From Phycisphaerae bacterium (GTDB lineage Bacteria; Planctomycetota; Phycisphaerae; Sedimentisphaerales; Anaerohalosphaeraceae): a stretch of 64,000 nucleotides of DNA. Under the pieces are notes generated by a model that saw only the letters and a program-made list of their open reading frames with translations, was not told the origin of the DNA and did not search any database. The stretch is taken from the NCBI GenBank assembly GCA_018052735.1, contig JAGPMT010000006.1:80066-144065 (forward strand), given 5' to 3'. Made by a program: the position numbers and the translations under genes. Positions 33,610 through 43,042 of this stretch are shown piece after piece (the stretch's first letter is position 1; every line of letters begins with the position of its first letter).

Positions 33610-36195
33610 CTATTTAACAGACGACTGCATCTTGTGTTCCATCCGCCTCACAATCCGCAGTGCCGGCCGCTGCAGAAAGGAAGGCATACGGCGGTAAATC
33701 CGGACAGCAATCATACCGGCTCTTCTGACCTGCTGCATATCCATTTCACCATCCTCTATCGCCATTGCCTTGACGTCTTTGGAGAAGCAAACCAGATATC
33801 TGCCCAAAACGGAGCGGATGCGTTGGGATTCGATGCCCGGCAGCAGCCGCAGTGCTGCCTGCCGGGCATTTTCTTCTCTGGCGGAGAATGCTTTCAGCAG
33901 ACCTTGAATTATAGTCTCCAGCGCAGCAGGATAATGTTCCTCGAGATAGGCATTGATTTGCTTGGCATCTTCTTCCAGCAATTCCTCATAGGGCTGCCAG
34001 TCTTCATTGGGATCCGGTAGAGGATCGTAAAACAGCTGGCCGTCCGGCCGCCCGAGATAGTCGCGGGCAATCGCAGCACTTTCCTCCGCATACCGCGCAA
34101 GAAGCTCCAACCGCTGGGCCGGCGAAAATACCGAATAATCCTTCCGCCCCTGCTGTATCATATAGTCCGATACCGCGCGAAGAGGATTCACCGTGCTTCG
34201 CTTTTCAGACCGGGAAAGGGGGAGCAAATTAACCAGACGTTTATATTCAACAACAACCCGATGAAGACGCGTATTGACTTCTTTCTCAGGAAGAACAAAT
34301 TCACCCGTCAGTTCCAGTCCCAGAATATGATGCAGGAAATCCGCCGCCACATCGCCGCGATAGAGCTGGCCCCTTTCATAGGGTCTGACACAGAGATGTT
34401 CTTTTCCGAAGACATCGGCCCACCTGTCAAGACAGCATTTGGCCGGCAGATTTGTCAGGAATTGCGGCCGGTTGGTTATTTCTCCCCCTTTAATTCTTTG
34501 ATTATACCACAAGTCTTCCAGCCCGTCACGTCTGCGCCAATAGACGACAATCTGAACATCATAATCCCTCAGAAGCGATTTTAATTGGGAAATCTGCCGA
34601 CCAGAAAATCCTAAAAAATGTTCTGAACTCAATATACCCGAATTGGATGAAATCTGCCGCCGCAGCTGCTCCCATTCCCGCCTTGGATGCTGTAAATCGT
34701 CTGGCCAATCTGGCTTTTTTACTTTCTGCGCCGTCATAATAGACCAGACGAGGCGATGGTGGGCAGCCAAATTTTCGGGGGATTTTGGATAAACAATCCC
34801 CATCTTCTGGAGTAATTCCCTGTTAAGGCCTAAAAAACGCTGCAGTGCAGAAGTGCCGGTTTTAACCATTCCAATATGAACATACAGCCGACTCCGGCCG
34901 GCCATGTCGGCACCTGTCTTCTTACGGACTGTCAAACGGCTGGCAGCAGCAGCCGTTGCAACCGCACATTTTATAACATTAGAAGGCAATCGGTTGTAAA
35001 GCGGCCGAAAATACTGGAGAACCTCCCACATGCGGGATGCGTAGAGGTCATCAAAAGCAGCTGTTTGCTGACTTGCTGTTTGAATCGGCGGCATCAACAC
35101 GGCCGATACAGCATCTGCTTTGAAATATTCTGACGCAATCCCCGGCGACAGCCGGCGGGCAGCCAAACGCATTTGCGGGTCTGCAGCCGTTTGAGCCCGG
35201 ACAATACCGGCGGCAATCACCCCCAGCACAGTCGGAGCAGCATCGGCTAAACAGCGATTGATTTCGGCAGCATCTTCTTCCAGCAGATCTCTGTAAGGCC
35301 GCCACAGATCTGATTCAGACGGTTCCGGTTCATAAAAAAACATTCCGTCATCCCGTCCACAGTATTCCCGGGCAAGATAATGGTAGAATTTGCGGTTTTT
35401 TTCAATCTCCCTGCGGCGCAGCGCCGGGGAAAACACGAAATCGCTGGATTTGCCTTTCTGAAAAAACAATTCCGATATCCGCTGCAGAGGTTCAACGGCT
35501 GCATATATTTGCTGAAGGCTTAAGGGCAAATAATTGACCAGCCGTTTGTATTCGAGAACAATCCGGTGCAAACGCAGGTTTAAGTCGGCAGGGATTTTGT
35601 ATTCTTCTGTTAATTCTGCATTCCAGACAGAGTTGAGAAAATCGGCATAAATACTGCCCTTATAAAACTGACCCCGCTCATATGGACGAACAATTATCGA
35701 ATCGCGGCCGAATGTTCGTTCCCACAAGGCAAATTTCTCCCACCCAGCGCCGATTTTCACATCTGTTCGCTTTTCAATACCCATCTTGACCTTTTCGGCA
35801 TAGAGAGATTCCTTTAAGAAATCCTGCCGTCGCAAATATACAACAACAGTCGTATGATAGGAACGGCTCAAATCTTTCAGAAAAGCGACATCCTCCCGTG
35901 TGCAGCCCCAGAAGGTTTCCGTACTAATCAGATTTCGAGGCAGCACACACTGCCGGCTGATCTGCTGCCATTCGAAATCACACGTGCCCACATCCCTGTC
36001 GAACCACCAATGCCTAAAACCTCTTTTCAACCTTAATGCCCACCCGATGCGATGGTGGGCTTCCAGACCCCCGGCAGCAGGGTAGGCAATCCCTTTCTGT
36101 GCGAGTAGATCCCGGTTGATGGAAAAAAACCGCTGCAGCGCCGAGGTAGCCGTTTTGGGCATTCCAATATGTAAGTACAGTTCCTTTGAATTCAT
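33610..36195 (-). CDS. Tandem two-domain sulfotransferase-like protein
   Basis: The 861 residues contain the same ~390-residue module twice. Module 1 starts LYLHIGMPKTATSALQRFF near residue 5, module 2 LYVHIGMVKTGTSALQRFL near residue 435. Each has the 5'-phosphosulfate-loop pattern (GMxKTxTSALQ), then AHHRxxW and later RPYERGQxYxGxxxADFL and EYKRLVNxLPLS. This fits the large sulfotransferase superfamily that uses PAPS, so it may sulfate the glycan made here. Both loops look intact. The start at 36195 has CAGGGA upstream; 15 further in-frame codons are ignored. It heads the minus-strand group with the ABC exporter and the GT2 gene and is divergent from glf. Confidence 0.82.
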   Translation of the reverse strand: MNSKELYLHIGMPKTATSALQRFFSINRDLLAQKGIAYPAAGGLEAHHRIGWALRLKRGFRHWWFDRDVGTCDFEWQQISRQCVLPRNLISTETFWGCTREDVAFLKDLSRSYHTTVVVYLRRQDFLKESLYAEKVKMGIEKRTDVKIGAGWEKFALWERTFGRDSIIVRPYERGQFYKGSIYADFLNSVWNAELTEEYKIPADLNLRLHRIVLEYKRLVNYLPLSLQQIYAAVEPLQRISELFFQKGKSSDFVFSPALRRREIEKNRKFYHYLAREYCGRDDGMFFYEPEPSESDLWRPYRDLLEEDAAEINRCLADAAPTVLGVIAAGIVRAQTAADPQMRLAARRLSPGIASEYFKADAVSAVLMPPIQTASQQTAAFDDLYASRMWEVLQYFRPLYNRLPSNVIKCAVATAAAASRLTVRKKTGADMAGRSRLYVHIGMVKTGTSALQRFLGLNRELLQKMGIVYPKSPENLAAHHRLVWSIMTAQKVKKPDWPDDLQHPRREWEQLRRQISSNSGILSSEHFLGFSGRQISQLKSLLRDYDVQIVVYWRRRDGLEDLWYNQRIKGGEITNRPQFLTNLPAKCCLDRWADVFGKEHLCVRPYERGQLYRGDVAADFLHHILGLELTGEFVLPEKEVNTRLHRVVVEYKRLVNLLPLSRSEKRSTVNPLRAVSDYMIQQGRKDYSVFSPAQRLELLARYAEESAAIARDYLGRPDGQLFYDPLPDPNEDWQPYEELLEEDAKQINAYLEEHYPAALETIIQGLLKAFSAREENARQAALRLLPGIESQRIRSVLGRYLVCFSKDVKAMAIEDGEMDMQQVRRAGMIAVRIYRRMPSFLQRPALRIVRRMEHKMQSSVK

Positions 36196-36295
36196 ATATC
36201 CCTGCTTTTGTCCGCTACTATATCCCAAAAGTCTTGCCATTTCAAGAACACAATCGGCAGTACCCGGCTGTTTGAGATTCTGGAAAGACTTGCCC

Positions 36296-36324
36296 TTGAC
36301 AACGGAACACTTTTGCTCTATAAG
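36296..36324 (+). promoter_or_regulatory. Sigma70-type promoter of the glf transcript
   Basis: A perfect TTGACA (36296-36301) and TATAAG (36319-36324) are spaced by 17 bases, 55 bases before the glf ATG. Confidence 0.75.
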
Positions 36325-36379
36325 TTCCGAATATGCAGAATAATAAGCGTAATGGCCGCAGACAGGTCAGGAATGGTCC

Positions 36380-37528
36380 ATGAATTATGATTATCTTATT
36401 GTCGGCGCTGGGTTGTCCGGTGCTGTATTCGCCCAGACGCTGGCTCAGGCAGGCCACAAAGTACTGATTCTCGAAAAACGTAGTCACATTGGCGGCAACT
36501 GCTTTGACTGTGTAGACACGGCAGGTGTGATGATTCATCGGTACGGGGCACATATTTTCCATACCGAGTTTGAGGATGTCTGGCAGTATCTGTCCGGCTT
36601 TACCCGCTGGCGTCCGTACAGCCATCGGGTTGTCTGCTTCGTGGAAGGCCGCTATATCCCCATTCCCTTCAATTATTACTCACTGCAAGAGGCCTTTGAC
36701 GGCAAGGCAGCAGCCATCCAGTGTCTTTTAGAGCAGAAATATGGACGGCAAACAAAATTGTCCGTGCTCGATATCCTTCATTCGCAAGAACCCATGCTTG
36801 GCAATTTAGCTGTTTATATTTACGACAAAATCTTCAAAAATTATACCGCCAAGCAATGGGGTATTCGTGTCGACGAAATCTCGCCGGATGTCATCGCCCG
36901 GGTACCCATTTATACAGACTACGACAATCGGTATTTTACGGATACTTATCAGGCCGTTCCTGCAGACGGCTATACGGCTATGATTCAGGCACTGCTGTCC
37001 GACCCGCATATCGAGCTGAGGTTAAATACCCCCTTCGAATCGGTATGCCAGTTTACGGACGGCATCATTCGTCTGGACGGGCAGCGATTCAATGGAATAC
37101 TGATTTATACCGGCCGGCCCGATGCTCTTTTCGGTTATCGTTTTGGTCTCCTGCCCTACCGCTCGGTACATTTTGAATTCGAAACATTTGCCCAAAGCTA
37201 TTATCAGCATGCTCCCGATATTAACTACCCAAACGATTACAACTATACGCGTATTGTTGAGTTTAAGTATCTCACGGGGCAGAAATGTCCAAATACAACT
37301 ATTTGCCGGGAATATCCGCGTCCCTGTCAGACGCAGGCCGATGAGCCATACTACCCTATTCTCACCCCCGCATCCGTTCGGCTGTATCAGCTCTACGCCG
37401 AGCAAGCCAGACAGTACGACAATTTGATTTTGGCCGGCCGGCTGGGACGATTTCAGTACGTTGATATGGATGATGCGGTCAAAAATGCCCTCGATGCGGC
37501 AAGGACGCTTTTGCAATGCCGCGTTTAA
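36380..37528 (+). CDS. glf: UDP-galactopyranose mutase
   Basis: Flavoenzyme that interconverts UDP-galactopyranose and UDP-galactofuranose, giving the donor for galactofuranose in surface glycans. The 382 residues open with the FAD-binding GAGLSGAVFAQTLAQAGH and LEKRSHIGGNCFD, contain YGAHIFHTE, and end with the flavin-contacting region LAGRLGRFQYVDMDDAV; all are Glf hallmarks. The stop overlaps the next start by 13 bases, so coupling is likely. It is the first gene of a four-gene plus-strand group with two glycosyltransferases and a kinase-like protein. Confidence 0.96.
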   Translation: MNYDYLIVGAGLSGAVFAQTLAQAGHKVLILEKRSHIGGNCFDCVDTAGVMIHRYGAHIFHTEFEDVWQYLSGFTRWRPYSHRVVCFVEGRYIPIPFNYYSLQEAFDGKAAAIQCLLEQKYGRQTKLSVLDILHSQEPMLGNLAVYIYDKIFKNYTAKQWGIRVDEISPDVIARVPIYTDYDNRYFTDTYQAVPADGYTAMIQALLSDPHIELRLNTPFESVCQFTDGIIRLDGQRFNGILIYTGRPDALFGYRFGLLPYRSVHFEFETFAQSYYQHAPDINYPNDYNYTRIVEFKYLTGQKCPNTTICREYPRPCQTQADEPYYPILTPASVRLYQLYAEQARQYDNLILAGRLGRFQYVDMDDAVKNALDAARTLLQCRV

Positions 37529-38601
37529 CAATCCTCATCCCTGTTTATAATCAGGCCGGCTATCTGCCTTTATGCCTTCAGTCTATCGGCAAACAGGAAT
37601 TCACCGATTTTGAAATTATTGCCGTTGATGACGGCAGCACTGACGGGAGCCGCTCTATTCTCGATGCCTATGCCGCAGACGAAAGACGAATCAGAGTCAT
37701 CGCGAAATCCAACGGCGGATACGGCAGCGCCCTGAATGCCGGACTTGCGGCCGCAAAAGGCGATTATATCGGAATTGTAGAGCCGGATGATACCATCGAA
37801 GCCCCAATGTACCGGGTCTTAATGGCCGCCGCCGAACAAACGCAGGCGGACATTGTAAAATGTTCCTTTCGCAGGATTTTTTCCGAAGGTCTCTGCCTCG
37901 AAGAAAAGGGCTGGTACGCCGCGGCCGGCAGAGTTTTTTGTCTCCGCCAGCACCCGGAATTGTGCCGCCTGCATCCGGCGATATGGGCTGCCGTTTACAG
38001 GCGGCAGCTTCTGGAAGACAATCATATCCGTTTTGCTGAAACCCCCGGGGCTACCTATCAGGATGTGCCGTTCTTTGCGGAAGCGTTTTCCGCCGCCCGG
38101 ACTATTTTCATCGTCCCGCAGGCACTCTACAATTACCGTCTCGAATCCGAAAACGCGTCTTCCTCTTCCAATGCCATCGATGCCAAAGTCTTTTACCGGC
38201 TGGAAAATCATCAGCGGGCGCGTCGTGTCTATCAGGCCCGCGGACTGTGGGAAATTGTCAAATATTATGAGCTGCAGCGGGAATTTATCACGCTGAATAA
38301 TTTCGCGCTGCGTATCAAAGGTTCGCTGCGGCGGGCACTGTTTGAAAAAATACGCGGCTATTTTGCCGAGATTCCTGTCAGCGAGGCGGTGTCGTTTCTG
38401 CCCTCGGGATTCCGAACCTCTTTTGAGCTGATCAAAAAAGGCAGCTACAGCCGATGGATGCTGCAGTATGCTCTGCTGCCTGTTATAATCATCCGCCTTG
38501 CAGAACAGCTTGGGCTGTCAGACCGGCTCAGGCAGAAATACTACACATGGAAAGATACCGGGCCAGCCGCCTATGTTCAAGATCCAGAATATAGTTACTG
38601 A
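37516..38601 (+). CDS. GT2 glycosyltransferase
   Basis: A 361-residue GT-A enzyme. The N-terminal [34 protein letters not shown] and the metal region VEPDDTIEAPMYR are typical of family 2. The second half (CLEEKGWYAAAGRVFCLRQ, then ATYQDVPFFAEAFSAART) resembles enzymes placing sugars or phosphoglycerol-like groups in LPS and capsule. It overlaps glf by 13 bases and the GlfT2-like gene by 29 bases. Donor and acceptor are unknown, but the neighbours suggest assembly of a galactofuranose-containing chain. Confidence 0.88.
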   Translation: MPRLTILIPVYNQAGYLPLCLQSIGKQEFTDFEIIAVDDGSTDGSRSILDAYAADERRIRVIAKSNGGYGSALNAGLAAAKGDYIGIVEPDDTIEAPMYRVLMAAAEQTQADIVKCSFRRIFSEGLCLEEKGWYAAAGRVFCLRQHPELCRLHPAIWAAVYRRQLLEDNHIRFAETPGATYQDVPFFAEAFSAARTIFIVPQALYNYRLESENASSSSNAIDAKVFYRLENHQRARRVYQARGLWEIVKYYELQREFITLNNFALRIKGSLRRALFEKIRGYFAEIPVSEAVSFLPSGFRTSFELIKKGSYSRWMLQYALLPVIIIRLAEQLGLSDRLRQKYYTWKDTGPAAYVQDPEYSY

Positions 38602-40342
38602 CAATCAGATGCTTCAAAACTGCAGCCGCTTGTTTTACACGCAGGAGCATCGTCTCGGCCGCAGCATGCTGAGTTTTCAGACTTATTTCAACACACTCTG
38701 GCTTCAAGCATGGAAGGAGTACACCTGCGCCAGCCGCTTTTATCTGAATATACGATTTCGCGGCCAATGCAGCATCCGGCTGATTCAGAGTCATCTGGCA
38801 GAAGTAAAATACGATTCGGCTTCCAGCAGCCCCCTTGGCGAAATAGCGTCCGAACGCCTTTTCTTCCAACAGACCTTTTATTCGGACGGATCGGACTATC
38901 AGCAGATTGAAATCACCGGCTCTGACGCCGGCGCCCGGATGGTCTATTTTGAAATAGACCATGCGAGCGATTTTGAATACATCGACGCTTTTTACTCGGT
39001 CGATTCTGCTTTTCCGCCTGCTCGTGTTAAAACAGCGATTGTTATCTGCACATTCCGCCGGGAGCAATTTGTGCGTCGGAACCTTGAGATTTTGACAGCA
39101 TATTTCCGCAAGGAGCCGGACTTGCGCGAGGTGTATGATGTCTTTGTTGTGGACAACGGCCGGACGCTTTCGGCAGACCTTGCACAATATCCTGTTTTTC
39201 TCTGGCCCAACAAAAACACAGGCGGCACAGGCGGTTTTACCCGCGGCATCATTGAAGCACTCCGCTCCGACCGAAATTATACCCATGTGCTTCTGATGGA
39301 TGATGACATTGAAATTTTTCCCGAAGCGCTGCAGCGGACGTATGCTTTGGCCGCCCTGCTCAAGCCGGATTGGCACCGGTCTTTCATTGCCGGCAGCATG
39401 CTGCGTGCGGACATGCAGCATTTCCAATGGGAAGCCCGCTCGCACATCAAAGGACTCCAGCTGGAGGCTTACGGCCGGCTTTTTTTGTCGGACTTTTCGT
39501 CGGTCGTAAAAAACGAAATCCTTGCCAGCCGGCATACCCCGCGGGATTATGCCGCCTGGTGGTACTGCTGCATTCCGCTGGCAGCGATACAGCCGGACAG
39601 ATTGCCTCTTCCCTTCTTTGTCCGCGGGGATGATATTGACTATTCACTCGCATGCGCCGATAAAATCATTCATCTTAACGGCATCTGCGTCTGGCACGAG
39701 CCATTTGAGAGCCGCCGAAACAATGTCGTGGATATGTATATGACCGTGCGCAACTTTACAGCCCTCAGCATCCTTCATAAAAGCCCCCTGCCGCTTACCG
39801 TGTATCATCTGATGGCTCTTTTTGCCGGAAATATCTTCACCTACAATTATAAGGGCGCGTTTCTGGTATGCTGCGGCCTTCGCGACGCTGTGCGCAGAAT
39901 TTGCAGTTTTGAAGACAACCAGACGGAGCTGCTTGACCGTTATGCAGCTTACAATGAAATCGAAACAAACTGCGCCGGCGACCCGTCCGAGGCCTTTAAA
40001 AAGATAAAACTCCATGTGCCGGTCAAATTGCTGATTGTCCTGACCTACGGCGGCCATCTGCTGCCGGGATTCTTTTTTAGAAAAAAAACATTTGCTTTGG
40101 CCGGCTATCGGGTTGCAATCGCAAAATGTTTTGCCAGCAGACACGTCTGTATTTATAATCCCTTCACCGGCAAATGGACAGAACGAAAAATCGACAGGCT
40201 CGCGGCTTTTGCCCTTGGCTTTCGGTTTCTTTTTCTGCTTCTTTATGTTGTCTTGTTTTACCCCGGCATACGCAGGAAGCTCCTTCAAAAAGAAGCCCAA
40301 TACCGAACACTGGAATTCTGGAAACGGTATCTGGAGCTTTAA
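38573..40342 (+). CDS. GlfT2-like galactofuranosyltransferase
   Basis: The 589-residue protein shows the layout of the actinobacterial galactan polymerase GlfT2. An N-terminal beta-sandwich (~1-135) precedes a GT-A domain with KTAIVICTFRREQF, the loop NKNTGGTGGFTRGI and metal-binding D243-D244-D245 (LLMDDDIEI). The tryptophan pair in DYAAWWYCCIP and the catalytic region FFVRGDDIDYSLACAD with WHEPF follow, and then a long helical C-terminus. GlfT2 polymerises alternating galactofuranose units from UDP-Galf. The start at 38573 lies in the end of the preceding gene with a weak ribosome site, so translational coupling is assumed; an earlier in-frame start at 38498 cannot be excluded. Confidence 0.88.
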   Translation: MFKIQNIVTDNQMLQNCSRLFYTQEHRLGRSMLSFQTYFNTLWLQAWKEYTCASRFYLNIRFRGQCSIRLIQSHLAEVKYDSASSSPLGEIASERLFFQQTFYSDGSDYQQIEITGSDAGARMVYFEIDHASDFEYIDAFYSVDSAFPPARVKTAIVICTFRREQFVRRNLEILTAYFRKEPDLREVYDVFVVDNGRTLSADLAQYPVFLWPNKNTGGTGGFTRGIIEALRSDRNYTHVLLMDDDIEIFPEALQRTYALAALLKPDWHRSFIAGSMLRADMQHFQWEARSHIKGLQLEAYGRLFLSDFSSVVKNEILASRHTPRDYAAWWYCCIPLAAIQPDRLPLPFFVRGDDIDYSLACADKIIHLNGICVWHEPFESRRNNVVDMYMTVRNFTALSILHKSPLPLTVYHLMALFAGNIFTYNYKGAFLVCCGLRDAVRRICSFEDNQTELLDRYAAYNEIETNCAGDPSEAFKKIKLHVPVKLLIVLTYGGHLLPGFFFRKKTFALAGYRVAIAKCFASRHVCIYNPFTGKWTERKIDRLAAFALGFRFLFLLLYVVLFYPGIRRKLLQKEAQYRTLEFWKRYLEL

Positions 40343-40522
40343 CCTGCAGCAGGACAAGTCTAACACAGACGGATTCACCGCCGGACAGTTCTGCTGAACG
40401 CATTCGCTGCTCTTTTTCGCAGCAGATTCTTTACTTTTTGACGGGGGATTGTAAACTTGTGAAATAACAGCCCAGCCCGATAAACGCCGGCGGACTGTAA
40501 AAGCCCAACATAGAAAACAGAT

Positions 40523-42037
40523 ATGACAATGAACAGCAGACAGCTTTCAGATTATATAAAAGTCAGACAAGATTCATGGAGGGGATATATCCAGAGAGAT
40601 TTTGCGGACTTGGAGCCGGGGGTTCTGGCCGGCGAAACTCCGCTGGACAGCCGCCGCAGCGCTCTGGAAAGAGTGGCCTCATCCCATACCGCAGAGGTAT
40701 TTCGCTATGCTGTTCAGGCAGGCGGACGTTCCTATACGCTGTATCTCAAAAAATTTCCGCCCCGTTCACCAGCGGACTGGTTCAAGCACCTGTTCCGCCC
40801 CAGCCGGGCACAGCGGGCATTCCGGGCAGGATTGCTGCTGCGGCAGCACGGATTCGGCACTCCGCCGATTGCCGCCTGTCTTTGCCGAAAGAAAGGCCTG
40901 CTGATGAGCCAGTATATCCTTATCACGCAGGAAATGAAGCAGGCCTGTCCGCTTTATCTCGCTTTGGAATCACTTTGCGGCCTGCAGGACAAACGCCGGC
41001 TGATTGCCGAACTGGGCAGAACCATCGGCCGAATGCACGCGGCAGGCATCACGCACGGCGATTTGCGGGGCGGCAATGTATTCGTTTCTCAAGAGGCCGG
41101 TCGGGCCGTCTTTTTCTTCATCGACAATGAGCGTACGGTTCGGTATCCGATTCTTCCGGGCTGGCTGCGGATTAAAAATCTTGTGCAGCTTAATATGCTC
41201 GAAAAAAATATTACCTTTTCCGACCGGATGCGTTTTTTAAAAGCCTATGCCGGCGCAGCGGGGCTTAACAAAAGGACAATGCGGCGGCTTGCTCGGGCAG
41301 TTATTCGAAAAACGCAACGGCGTCTCAGGCATCGGGCCAAAACGCGGCTGGGCTGTGCGGACGGACCAGCTGACCACTGGAATTTTCAGCGGACCCGATG
41401 GGAAAATCGCCGGGGAACATTTCGGATGGATTTCTGCAAAGGGACATCTGCCGTCGCATTCCTGCGTGAGATCGATAATCTAACGGAACACGGCGTTCTA
41501 TTAAAAAACGATACCGCCGCCCGAGTGGTTCGCTGCACGTATAACAACCGGGATATTGTCATCAAGCGGTACAATCATCAGGGCCTGTGGCACTCGCTGC
41601 GCTATACCTTCAAAGGCAGCCGGGCAAAAAAATGCTGGCGGTTCGGCCATCGGCTGACGGAGGCCGGCATTGCCTGTGCCGCTCCGCTGGCGTGTATCGA
41701 ACAATATCAATGCGGACTGATATGGACATCGTATATCGTCAACGCATTTGTCGAAGGTCCGCTGCTGTACGATGTGATGAACCGGCCGGGCTACTCGCCG
41801 CAGGAAAAGGATGCAGTGATGCAACAGGCCCGGCAGCTGCTGGAAGACCTTGGACGGCACCGGCTGACCCACGCCGATATGAAACCGGCGAATCTGATTA
41901 TTCATCATGGAAAGCCGGTGCTGATTGATCTGGATGCGATGCAGGAGCACCGGATGCGGCTGTTTTTCCAGTATCGGTATAAAAAAATGGTCCATTATTT
42001 TCACTGCCGCCTGCACGGCAAAAAGAAGCAAAACTAA
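40523..42037 (+). CDS. Tandem two-domain WaaP/Kdo-kinase-like protein
   Basis: The 504 residues contain two lipopolysaccharide-kinase-like folds. Module 1 (~40-230) carries the catalytic loop ITHGDLRGGNVF near residue 175 and the metal aspartate in FFFIDNERTVR. Module 2 (~310-490) carries LTHADMKPANLI near 448 and LIDLDAMQEHR. Both keep the HxD...N and late D residues of the protein-kinase-like fold used by WaaP and Kdo kinase, which phosphorylate heptose or Kdo in the inner LPS core. Sugar phosphorylation is therefore likely. The gene lies 180 bases after the GlfT2-like gene. Its stop codon overlaps the stop codon of the convergent GT1 gene. Confidence 0.82.
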   Translation: MTMNSRQLSDYIKVRQDSWRGYIQRDFADLEPGVLAGETPLDSRRSALERVASSHTAEVFRYAVQAGGRSYTLYLKKFPPRSPADWFKHLFRPSRAQRAFRAGLLLRQHGFGTPPIAACLCRKKGLLMSQYILITQEMKQACPLYLALESLCGLQDKRRLIAELGRTIGRMHAAGITHGDLRGGNVFVSQEAGRAVFFFIDNERTVRYPILPGWLRIKNLVQLNMLEKNITFSDRMRFLKAYAGAAGLNKRTMRRLARAVIRKTQRRLRHRAKTRLGCADGPADHWNFQRTRWENRRGTFRMDFCKGTSAVAFLREIDNLTEHGVLLKNDTAARVVRCTYNNRDIVIKRYNHQGLWHSLRYTFKGSRAKKCWRFGHRLTEAGIACAAPLACIEQYQCGLIWTSYIVNAFVEGPLLYDVMNRPGYSPQEKDAVMQQARQLLEDLGRHRLTHADMKPANLIIHHGKPVLIDLDAMQEHRMRLFFQYRYKKMVHYFHCRLHGKKKQN

Positions 42038-43011
42038 GTCGCTGTTTTGACAATCAGTTCGCACAGCTTTCGGCCAACGGCGGAAATATCATAATTTCGG
42101 GCCTGCTGGATGCCGTTTTGTCCCATTTGACACCGCAGGGCTGGATTTTCAATCAGCAGCGAGAGTTTTTCAAGCCACTCCTGTTCAGTTCGGACCAAAT
42201 ATCCGGTTTGGCCGTCGATGACATGATCGGGATTGGTGCCGATAGGCGATGCAACCACCGGCAGGCCCGAAGCGGAATATTCGAGCACCTTAAAACTGCA
42301 TTTGCCGCGGGTAAACGGATTGTCCGGCAAGGGTGCCAGTCCGATATCGCACTGTCCCAGACAATACCCGCGTGCATGCGGCGTCCATTTCATTTTTTCG
42401 ATGGTTACGCCTTCCATGTCAATAAAATCGTCGCCGATCAGACGCAGCACAAGGCCGGGGTAACGAGCCGCCAGTTTCTGCAGCACCGGTTTCAATTCCG
42501 CAATATATCCGAGGGTCGCCCTGCTGCCGATCCAGACAAGGCGAATGTTGCCGTCATCGCTTTTCTGCGCTGCAGGATGGTAATCGTCCGTTTTTAATCC
42601 CAGCGGCAGGATAATGATATTGGAGTGGTACGGGCGGGCCCGGTCGGCGAGATAGGAACTGCCGACCAACACTGCATCGGCTTTCTGAAGAGAACGCCGG
42701 AAACGCTTTTGATGAGCCGGTGTCGGACAGCCTTTGTCATTAAACATCACGGCGTCGTCGTAGTTGAATATCACCTTTGCTTTTCGGGGTCTAAAAAACC
42801 GCGCATCCAAAAAATTCAGGCATTTTTTATGCAGCAGGACGACATCATAGGTGTCGGCCTGTCGATATTGGCCCCAGCGTTTCAGCGGGTTGGAGGACAG
42901 CACCGCCACCGTCGGCTCAATCCCAGCAGCCCGGAATATATCCAGATACCTCCCGATGCGGTCTTTGAAGCTGCCCCGCTGGGGATTGTTTGTCAATATC
43001 AGCAATTTCAT
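42034..43011 (-). CDS. GT1/GT4 glycosyltransferase
   Basis: A 325-residue GT-B enzyme. The C-terminal nucleotide-sugar site is visible as CSFKVLEYSASGLPVVASPIG, with the glutamate typical of family 4, and the linker strand as IRLVWIGSRATLGYIAELK. The N-terminal domain starts MKLLILTNNPQRGSF. The start at 43011 has GAAGG at good spacing; ten upstream codons are ignored. It is the last gene of the long minus-strand glycan series and ends tail to tail with the kinase-like gene. Donor and acceptor are unknown. Confidence 0.85.
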   Translation of the reverse strand: MKLLILTNNPQRGSFKDRIGRYLDIFRAAGIEPTVAVLSSNPLKRWGQYRQADTYDVVLLHKKCLNFLDARFFRPRKAKVIFNYDDAVMFNDKGCPTPAHQKRFRRSLQKADAVLVGSSYLADRARPYHSNIIILPLGLKTDDYHPAAQKSDDGNIRLVWIGSRATLGYIAELKPVLQKLAARYPGLVLRLIGDDFIDMEGVTIEKMKWTPHARGYCLGQCDIGLAPLPDNPFTRGKCSFKVLEYSASGLPVVASPIGTNPDHVIDGQTGYLVRTEQEWLEKLSLLIENPALRCQMGQNGIQQARNYDISAVGRKLCELIVKTAT

Positions 43012-43042
43012 AACGCCTTCTCTGAGTCTTGCAATCGGCAAT

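Noticed and set aside
33610..36195. Assembly duplication as explanation of the two sulfotransferase-like modules
   Set aside because: The modules differ widely in sequence outside the motifs, so they are an old duplication, not a repeated assembly segment.
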